Source of the DNA: CAYPNF01 sp964411985
GTDB lineage: Bacteria; Verrucomicrobiota; Verrucomicrobiia; Limisphaerales; J093
Assembly: GCA_964411985.1 (NCBI GenBank)
Contig: CAYPNF010000085.1
Location: 1-28,370, forward strand
DNA: 28,370 nt
Reading direction: 5' to 3'
The translations under genes and the position numbers were made by a program. A model generated the notes under the pieces. It was not told the DNA's origin. It ran no database searches and saw only the letters and a program-made list of their open reading frames with translations. Positions within the stretch are counted from its first letter, which is position 1. Every line of letters begins with the position of its first letter. Positions 22,976 through 28,370 of the stretch are shown here, one piece after another.

Positions 22976-24484
22976 TCATTCTTGGGACTTCAAAACTACA
23001 TATGGGACGATGGAGTCAAGGTAGTCGCGGGATCGGTGGCTTGTTTGAAAGGGAGGCACATGGTCCCCCATGATAATCCAATCGGTCTTTCCAATGCTTC
23101 CATCCTGAGCGAGATCCCGGATCAGGCGCATTAGATCCTTTAGGATTGCGTCATGGGCCTTTCCAAGTTGAGTCATTTCATCAGCTCCCGGGCTTGATCT
23201 CCAGCCTAGTTGTCTTGCATAGGCAGTATCTACCGGCAGATGAGACGACATGGTAAGCCAATAAATAAACACAGGCCGCTGACTTCGTGCAGCGCTCTTT
23301 AGTCGCTCTCCAACCAAGGTCGCTGTATCACGGTCACTAACCCCTCTCAGCAGTGCTCCTTGGAGTTCGAGCCTTGGTCGGAGCCTCATAATATCTTCTA
23401 GAAACCACATTTCCTGAAAGCCGATATGGGGATACCACGACTTGCGCGTAAACATGGAGGAATAGAAGCCGTGAATGCTGACGGTTTCGTATCCGCTGGC
23501 CGCGAAAGCCCCGACGATGGAGTTGGTATGGTTACTGAGATCTAGCATCTCTGTCTCGACCCAAAGAAACGCCCTCGCTTCGGCAGCGACCGTGGATCCG
23601 CGAAATGGGCTTTCGCCCGTCAAGAAATCATAACCTGGCACGCGGAGATTCTCTAGGAGAAATCTACGGCTTTGCTCCTCTCTCTTGGTTCCCAGGGATT
23701 CAACCATTACCATGACGAGACTCCGGTCGGAGTCTGGCTTCAGTTGAAGTTGCGAAGGGCGAAAACTTGGATCGTGCAGGCTGAGTTGGAGTTTCTCCGG
23801 AGTAGAGAGTAGATGACTTAGTGGTCCAGAAAGGGCCTGTCCTGTTACCGAATCTATCGGTGGAATAGCTCTATCTTCCGACTCTGTTCGAGTTAGGCTT
23901 GCGCGAAAGGCCCTAAAACAGCGCAGCGTTGTCGAGGTGACGGGGTTAAATGCGACCATGAGTCGATCTTTGTTACGATGCCAAGCGAAACCGCCAGATC
24001 CGTTAATACTATCCAATGACAGAGCAGCAGCTGCGAGTATGATGATTACTCCAGAAGCTCGGCCACGATGGTTAAGGCGTGCGGCAAAGGCACCGATGAT
24101 ATAGCTTGATCCCAACACCAAAAGTGCGAAGACCACTACACTAACAGTGATTATCCTCGCAGGAAAGTGACTTAGAGCTGTCCAGATAAGGGAAAGGCTG
24201 TGGTCTCCTGGCAAGAAGAAGGCAGGTGCTACCGAACCTGTAATGTCGAGGGCCGCGACTGGAGCTATGAGAAGGCAACCAACTCTTCGACGGACGAAAA
24301 CAAAAGCGATCGCTACGACAAAGTAGTCCAGGTTAAGAAGACCTCTGTCTCCCTGAACATGGTGAGACAGCAGGATGCAAGGCAGATTAGGAAGGATCGC
24401 GAACAAAGACGCAAACACCACCGCATCTATGCTTTTTCTAGCCACAGGTGTAGTCGAGGCTGGCCGGAATATTAAGTTCACCAT
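22976..24484 (-). CDS. Membrane sulfatase-fold phosphoethanolamine/phosphoglycerol transferase-like protein
   Basis: A 502-residue protein with about four to five N-terminal membrane segments (roughly 20-160) and a periplasmic alkaline-phosphatase-fold domain. Visible are VMVMVESLG (Glu262 as metal ligand), FRGSTVAAEARAF (Thr298 as likely nucleophile), SIHGFYSSMFTRKSWYPHIGF (337-356), SDRD (383-386) and the metal-binding GDH (473-475). This is the layout of LtaS/EptA/OpgB-like enzymes. It could add phosphoethanolamine or phosphoglycerol to the polysaccharide. ATG 24484 is preferred because the first membrane helix follows closely; an upstream ATG at 24640 would add 52 polar residues. It is the only minus-strand gene inside the cluster and lies between two acetyltransferase copies. 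Confidence 0.82.
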   Translation of the reverse strand: MVNLIFRPASTTPVARKSIDAVVFASLFAILPNLPCILLSHHVQGDRGLLNLDYFVVAIAFVFVRRRVGCLLIAPVAALDITGSVAPAFFLPGDHSLSLIWTALSHFPARIITVSVVVFALLVLGSSYIIGAFAARLNHRGRASGVIIILAAAALSLDSINGSGGFAWHRNKDRLMVAFNPVTSTTLRCFRAFRASLTRTESEDRAIPPIDSVTGQALSGPLSHLLSTPEKLQLSLHDPSFRPSQLQLKPDSDRSLVMVMVESLGTKREEQSRRFLLENLRVPGYDFLTGESPFRGSTVAAEARAFLWVETEMLDLSNHTNSIVGAFAASGYETVSIHGFYSSMFTRKSWYPHIGFQEMWFLEDIMRLRPRLELQGALLRGVSDRDTATLVGERLKSAARSQRPVFIYWLTMSSHLPVDTAYARQLGWRSSPGADEMTQLGKAHDAILKDLMRLIRDLAQDGSIGKTDWIIMGDHVPPFQTSHRSRDYLDSIVPYVVLKSQE

Positions 24485-24747
24485 CACTTCGCTATTTTGT
24501 AAAAGAAAACTAACGTCTTGCTTTAGATTTACAACTAGCACCACCTCATCACGGAGTAAAGATGCATCGCGGTTCTCAAGGCGAAGGTGACCAGGGCCCC
24601 CGACGTGCTGGCTGAAGTGACTGGAGTGGTGAGCATCCACGCTTTGTCGCTCCTTGGCTTTCCCCTCGGGACCGGTGGCAAAGCTGGATCAAGAGCACTC
24701 CACAATCTTCATAACTTTCCGCGACCTGCACGGTTGATCTCCGCCGA

Positions 24748-25257
24748 TTGAAGACCATCACTATCATCGGAGCTGGTGCCCACGGCCGCGTTGTCGCTGA
24801 AACGGCCACCCTCTGTGGTTTATACAAGGTGCTGGGATTCGCCGACGACGTGGCGGGCAAGAAAGGCCTAGCGATCGACGGCCTCCCGGTCCTCGGGCCT
24901 TGGACCGAGAACATCGCGGACTGTTTCGTGGTCGCCATAGGCAATAACCCGGCCCGGAAGGCGACCTTCGAAGCCGTGCGGAACACCGGCCGACGGATTG
25001 CATCGATCATCTCCCCACATGCGAGCGTCTCGCCTAAGGCGCACGTGGGAGAAGGAACTGTGGTCTTGGCCGGAGCCGTCATCCAGGCAGGTGCAAAGGT
25101 AGGTAACAACGTGATTGTGAATGCGGGAGCCATCATCGACCACGACGCATCGATCGGCGACCACGCCCAAGTGGGTCTTCATGCGACGGTAGCCTCCTAC
25201 GGGGTGGTGGAGTCTGGGGAGTTCTTGAAGCCAGGAACTGTCCGTTTGAGATCGTGA
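24748..25257 (+). CDS. PglD/NeuD-like sugar acetyltransferase (intact copy)
   Basis: A 169-residue protein with an N-terminal Rossmann-like part, KTITIIGAGAHGRVVAETAT, followed by GLPVLGPW and VAIGNNPARKATFE, and a C-terminal left-handed beta-helix from about residue 92 (SPHASVSPKAHVGEGTVVLA; NVIVNAGAIIDHDASIGDHA). The family acetylates amino or hydroxyl groups of nucleotide sugars or sialic acids with acetyl-CoA. It is shorter than usual (about 200-215), ending before the last one or two helix coils; the broken copy ends the same way, so this is probably ancestral. The start is TTG, aligned with the ATG of the broken copy. Possible role: acetylating a sugar of the surface polymer. Confidence 0.85.
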   Translation: MKTITIIGAGAHGRVVAETATLCGLYKVLGFADDVAGKKGLAIDGLPVLGPWTENIADCFVVAIGNNPARKATFEAVRNTGRRIASIISPHASVSPKAHVGEGTVVLAGAVIQAGAKVGNNVIVNAGAIIDHDASIGDHAQVGLHATVASYGVVESGEFLKPGTVRLRS

Positions 25258-25352
25258 AAACTAGACCATTCGTCGTTCGTGTTTTCCGCCCGCTGACTCC
25301 CGCAGCGGGTTTTTGCTTTCTGGCGCAGACGATCGGGCGGAGGGACGGGTTT

Positions 25353-25806
25353 TACCACAGAACAGACGGATCCTGGTGTAACCACGAATCACACGAATTG
25401 CACGAATGCGGGGGGGCTTTCTTACCACGGAACACACAGAGGACACAGAAGGGAACCTGGCTTTCAACCACTGATGACACAAAACACACTGATGAAGGCC
25501 TCGCTCCAATCCAGAGCCAACCACGAATGACACGAATAAGAAGATTCTCTCTCCCGGATTAGTGTGATTTGCGTCATCAGTGGTTAAATGCCTTCGGATT
25601 CTTTGTGGTCTGTGTATTCTGTGGTAGACGGCCTCAGTGATTCGTGTGATTCGTGGTTAACTCGGGGACGGCGGTCTGGGCCAGACACGCCCTACCTTTC
25701 ACGGCTACGCAGGCATCAGTGTCATTTGTGTCATCAGTGGTTAACCTCTTTGGTCTTCTGTGTGCTCCGTGTGTTCTGTGGTAGGCGTCCTCAGTGATTC
25801 ATGGTT
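25353..25806. repeat. Repeat block 7, with an inverted half followed by a direct half
   Basis: Left half in minus orientation: partial C (from 25353), A (25380-25407), C (25423-25450), B (25466-25493), two-unit A (25519-25537). A 20-nt joint (25538-25557) follows, then the plus-oriented half: B (25558-25585), C (25599-25626), short A (25640-25658), D (25670-25697), B (25715-25742), C (25756-25783) and a remnant A (25797-25806). The stretch 25258-25352 before it holds nothing recognisable. Confidence 0.9.
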
Positions 25807-25811
25807 TACCC

Positions 25812-25839
25812 TTGCCAGTCGGACCCGGTACGATATGTT
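25812..25839 (+). promoter_or_regulatory. Putative promoter of the VapBC module
   Basis: TTGCCA (25812-25817), a 16-nt spacer and TATGTT (25834-25839), ending 6 nt before the ATG at 25846. It would give a leaderless mRNA, as proposed for other TA genes here. Confidence 0.4.
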
Positions 25840-25845
25840 GTTGAT

Positions 25846-26079
25846 ATGACTTCGGTTATGACCAAAGACGGCCAGTTGCCGCTGCCGAGGGAGTTGCGTG
25901 AGCAGCTCGGCTTGGGTCCCGGGCAGACCCTCGAAATCCATGCAGAAGGTGGAGTCCTTGTGGCTTGGAAGAAATCGCCAGAGGAGCCCTTTGCAAAGTG
26001 GCGCGGCCGGGGGCGCCTCCCTGCTGGGAAGACTACGGACGACTACTTACGCCTAATCCGCGATGTTGACTGCCGTTGA
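25846..26079 (+). CDS. vapB: AbrB/MazE-fold VapB antitoxin
   Basis: A 77-residue antitoxin with an N-terminal swapped-hairpin (SpoVT/AbrB) DNA-binding domain: MTKDGQLPLPRELREQLGLG, then PGQTLEIHAEGGVLVAWKK. The C-terminal tail, KWRGRGRLPAGKTTDDYLRLIRD, carries the RGRLP-type segment that inserts into VapC toxins of this group. The ATG at 25846 is chosen over 25801, because the 5' part of the longer frame is a repeat remnant. The end overlaps vapC by 17 nt. Expected to autoregulate the operon together with VapC. Confidence 0.87.
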   Translation: MTSVMTKDGQLPLPRELREQLGLGPGQTLEIHAEGGVLVAWKKSPEEPFAKWRGRGRLPAGKTTDDYLRLIRDVDCR

Positions 26080-26461
26080 CAGTTCGGTGCTCTTGGATGT
26101 CCTCCTGAACGACCAACAGCATGCCTCAAATTCAATTGTCGCGCTGGAGCGCGCTGCCGCAGAGGGTTCATTGGGGGTCTGTGATGTTGTGTTGGCCGAA
26201 GTCATCCCTGTATTACCCAAGGGGGACGTTCAGCAGTTCTTGCGGGATTGGCAGCTGACCTTCTTGCCATCGACCCAAGCTGTGGGGGTTTTGGCGGGCG
26301 AAATGTTTCGGACTTACTTGGATCGCGGTGGCAAGCGGGGTCGTGTAGTCCCAGATTTTCTGATCGCCGCAAATGCGCAAGAACTGGCAGATCGCCTCTT
26401 GGCGCGTGACCGAGGGTACTATCGGGATTACTTCCATCAACTGCGCCTCATGGAACCGTAG
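26063..26461 (+). CDS. vapC: VapC PIN-domain ribonuclease toxin
   Basis: A 132-residue PIN-domain toxin with all four acidic residues: Asp6 (AVDSSVLLDVL), Glu46 (VLAEV), Asp98 (VVPDFLIAANA) and Asp116 (LARDRGYYRDYF). The length and motifs match functional VapC proteins that cleave tRNA or rRNA. It overlaps vapB by 17 nt, so translation is coupled. Unlike the VapC remnant at 6539-6702 it is intact. It separates the acetyltransferase gene from the WbpM-like gene and so interrupts the polysaccharide cluster. Confidence 0.9.
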   Translation: MLTAVDSSVLLDVLLNDQQHASNSIVALERAAAEGSLGVCDVVLAEVIPVLPKGDVQQFLRDWQLTFLPSTQAVGVLAGEMFRTYLDRGGKRGRVVPDFLIAANAQELADRLLARDRGYYRDYFHQLRLMEP

Positions 26462-26493
26462 GCACGGGTGGATGACCACCGAGGTCGGGCCTC

Positions 26494-27080
26494 GACCACT
26501 GATAACACAAAATGCACTGATCTTGGGGTAACCACGAATCACACGAATTACACGAACAAGGAGATTCTCTCTCCCGGATCAGTGTCATTTGTGTCATCCG
26601 TGGTTCACCCTCCGCAGTCATTCGTGCCATTCGTGTCATTCGTGGTTTCTCAAGGAAGATTTGGCGCAGTCTTCCGACCACGACTACGGAACGGCGCGTC
26701 CAGCGGCCGACGCCCTACCTTGCTGGAGGGTCGTGGGGTTTGCGCGGTCTGCCGACCACGGCTACGGGATCAGGGTTGTTGATCAGTGTCATTTGTGTCA
26801 TCAGTGGTTAAGGCCCTCCGGGTTCTGTGTATTCAGTGTATTCTGTGGTGAGCGGCCTCAGTGATTCGTGTGATTCGTGGTTTACTCGGGGACGGCGGTC
26901 TGGGCCAGACACGCCCTACCTTTCACGCTGCGCAGGCATCAGTGTCATTTGTGTCATCAGTGGTTAACCGCCCCTCCGGATTCTGTGTGCTCTGTGTATT
27001 CTGTGGTAGGCGGCTTCCTTCATTCGTGCAATTCGTGGTTAAGTCATTGCTGTGCTGTGTAATCCGCATGTTCTGTGGTC
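26494..27080. repeat. Repeat block 8, partly a duplicate of block 7
   Basis: Minus-oriented B (26494-26521) and A (26530-26557), the same 20-nt joint as in block 7 (26558-26577), then plus-oriented B (26578-26605), A (26620-26647), a degenerate D (26693-26719), B (26782-26809), C (26823-26850), short A (26864-26882), D (26894-26920), B (26938-26965), C (26981-27008), short A (27022-27040) and a degenerate C (27051-27080). The stretch 26864-26970 is almost identical to 25640-25747. No gene is seen between vapC and 27128. Confidence 0.9.
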
Positions 27081-27127
27081 GAATTTCCTTTACTTCCCCT
27101 CCCATCGGGAACCTTAATACTTGAGGC

Positions 27128-28370
27128 ATGAGTTTGCAGAAACTTAGAAATCTTGCTGGTCTGAGGATCCTGGCGCTCGCGGTGTTGTACTGCGGAGTGC
27201 TGTTCTTCTGCCGCTGGCTTGCTTACCAACTACGCTTCGATTTCTCCGTAATTCCCGAATACCAAGGTCAGCTGCGCTACGGCTGGGCGATGGATCTCGG
27301 CATCAAGGTCTTCTTCCTTTTTCTGTTCGGCCAGTTTTCCGGGTTGATGAGCTTCTTCAGCATCCCGGACTTACGCCGAATCGTGGGGGCCATGTTTTGT
27401 TCCTCCGTGGTCTTACTTGCCATTCGGTATACGGACCTGGCGTACATGGCCCCGCCCCGCGGGGTGGTGTTGATCGACTTCTTTCTGTCGATGGCCGGTC
27501 TGGCGACCCTTCGGCTCAATTTTCGGATGTTCCGCGAGCGGTACTTGATGCCGGAAAGTGATCATGGCCGGCGGCTGCGGCGGGTGGGGATTGTGGGTGC
27601 CGGGGATGTGGGGGCTATGCTTGCCAAAGACCTGATGGCGCGGCGTGGATTGGGGATGCGTCCGGTGGCCTTCTTTGACGATGACAAAGGGAAGTGGAAA
27701 TCGGAGTTGCACGGGATCCCGGTGGTGGGTGGGCCGGAGATGCTCTTGGATCAGAAGCTGAATTTGGAACTGGAGGAGATCATCATCGCGATGCCTTCAG
27801 CCCCGGCCAAACGGATTGGAGAGATCATCTCCATTCTGCAGAAGGCTCATTTGAAATTTGAGACGGTTCCTTCCCTGCACCAGATGGCCATGGGGCAGAT
27901 CAAGGTGACGGCATTGCGTCAGGTGGAAATCCAGGACTTGCTCGGGCGTGATCCGGTGAAGCTGGAGACAGAGAACATTCGGCAAATCTTGCGCGGCCAG
28001 GTGGTGATGGTGACCGGGGCGGGTGGGAGTATTGGCTCGGAGCTCTGTCGGCAGATTGCGTCGTTCAGCCCCCTGCGGCTGTTGCTGGTGGAGCAGTCTG
28101 AGGTGCAGATGTTCCAGATTGAGCAGGAACTCGTGGAATTGGGACACACCGGTACGATCTTGCCGTTGATCGCCGACGTCCTGGATGAGGCGCGGATGGA
28201 ACATATCTTTGAACGGTTCCAGCCTAACGTGGTCTTTCACGCGGCGGCACACAAGCATGTGCCGATGATGGAGAGTCAGCCCAGCGAAGCCATCAAGAAC
28301 AACGTGTTTGGGTCGGCTCGGCTCGCGGATTTGTGCCTGCAGCATGGGGTGAACCGGTTCGTGATGATCT
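27128..28370 (+). CDS. wbpM: WbpM/CapD-type membrane nucleotide-sugar 4,6-dehydratase (5' part)
   Basis: An open frame of 414 codons running off the window end. Four hydrophobic segments lie within 12-130. A CoA-binding-like Rossmann domain follows, starting RRVGIVGAGDVGAML (151-165), with FFDDDKGKW. The SDR catalytic domain begins at QVVMVTGAGGSIGSELC (291-307) and includes HAAAHKHVPMME (371-382). The window stops just before the expected STDKA and MG-x-TK motifs. Complete relatives have about 600-660 residues. WbpM converts UDP-GlcNAc to the 4-keto-6-deoxy sugar with retained C5, the step before the WbpV-like reductase. ATG 27128 has GAGG very close upstream (27123-27126); the first helix follows at once. 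Confidence 0.92.
   Translation, partial: MSLQKLRNLAGLRILALAVLYCGVLFFCRWLAYQLRFDFSVIPEYQGQLRYGWAMDLGIKVFFLFLFGQFSGLMSFFSIPDLRRIVGAMFCSSVVLLAIRYTDLAYMAPPRGVVLIDFFLSMAGLATLRLNFRMFRERYLMPESDHGRRLRRVGIVGAGDVGAMLAKDLMARRGLGMRPVAFFDDDKGKWKSELHGIPVVGGPEMLLDQKLNLELEEIIIAMPSAPAKRIGEIISILQKAHLKFETVPSLHQMAMGQIKVTALRQVEIQDLLGRDPVKLETENIRQILRGQVVMVTGAGGSIGSELCRQIASFSPLRLLLVEQSEVQMFQIEQELVELGHTGTILPLIADVLDEARMEHIFERFQPNVVFHAAAHKHVPMMESQPSEAIKNNVFGSARLADLCLQHGVNRFVMI

Noticed and set aside
25254..25562. Open frames through the repeat blocks (also 25588-25797, 26468-26864, 26861-27124)
   Set aside because: Their peptides (NHESHE, TTDDTND, CSVYSVV-like runs) are only translations of repeats A, B and C, with no ribosome-binding sites.

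Overview
The window most likely comes from a Verrucomicrobiota genome (Planctomycetota is the next best guess). The clues are a PEP-CTERM sorted surface protein, an SNF2 helicase paired with a SWIM-domain protein, many repeat-embedded toxin-antitoxin (TA) modules, and dense intergenic arrays of 28-nt repeats built from GTGT/GTGG units, a pattern I associate with environmental members of these phyla. This assignment is inference; the window has no rRNA or other marker gene.

Layout. (1) 1-925: a TacA/TacT-type TA pair with a clear promoter and an operator-like palindrome. (2) 997-4667: a two-gene operon of SNF2-family ATPase and SWIM zinc-finger protein. (3) 4668-8187: a repeat-rich zone holding four small TA loci, all on the + strand and each bordered by repeat blocks. 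The first three keep an intact antitoxin gene, but their toxin genes retain only the first four or five codons and the C-terminal part. The fourth, HicBA, is complete. (4) 8167-9111 (minus): a secreted metallophosphoesterase with a PEP-CTERM tail whose last residues and stop codon are encoded by a repeat unit. (5) 9315-25257: a surface polysaccharide (O-antigen-like) cluster. It encodes a Wzx flippase, a Wzy-like polymerase, three glycosyltransferases, a three-enzyme UDP-L-QuiNAc-type pathway (dehydratase/5-epimerase, reductase, 2-epimerase), a WbpV-like 4-reductase, a WbpL-like initiating phosphosugar transferase, a broken and an intact copy of a PglD/NeuD-like acetyltransferase, and a minus-strand phosphoethanolamine-transferase-like enzyme between the two copies. 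(6) 25353-27080: two large repeat blocks flanking an intact VapBC module. (7) 27128-end: the first 414 codons of a WbpM/CapD-type membrane 4,6-dehydratase, cut by the window edge.

How the parts work together. WbpM-like and WbpV-like enzymes would make UDP-D-QuiNAc (or D-FucNAc), which the WbpL-like enzyme would load onto undecaprenyl phosphate. The Wbv-type enzymes would supply an L-amino-deoxysugar for the adjacent WbuB-like transferase, other transferases would extend the unit, Wzx would flip it and Wzy would polymerise it. The acetyltransferase and the phosphoethanolamine-transferase-like protein could decorate it.

The least explained material is the repeat system (families here named A, B, C and hairpin D) and its association with TA cassettes, including three toxins gutted in the same way.
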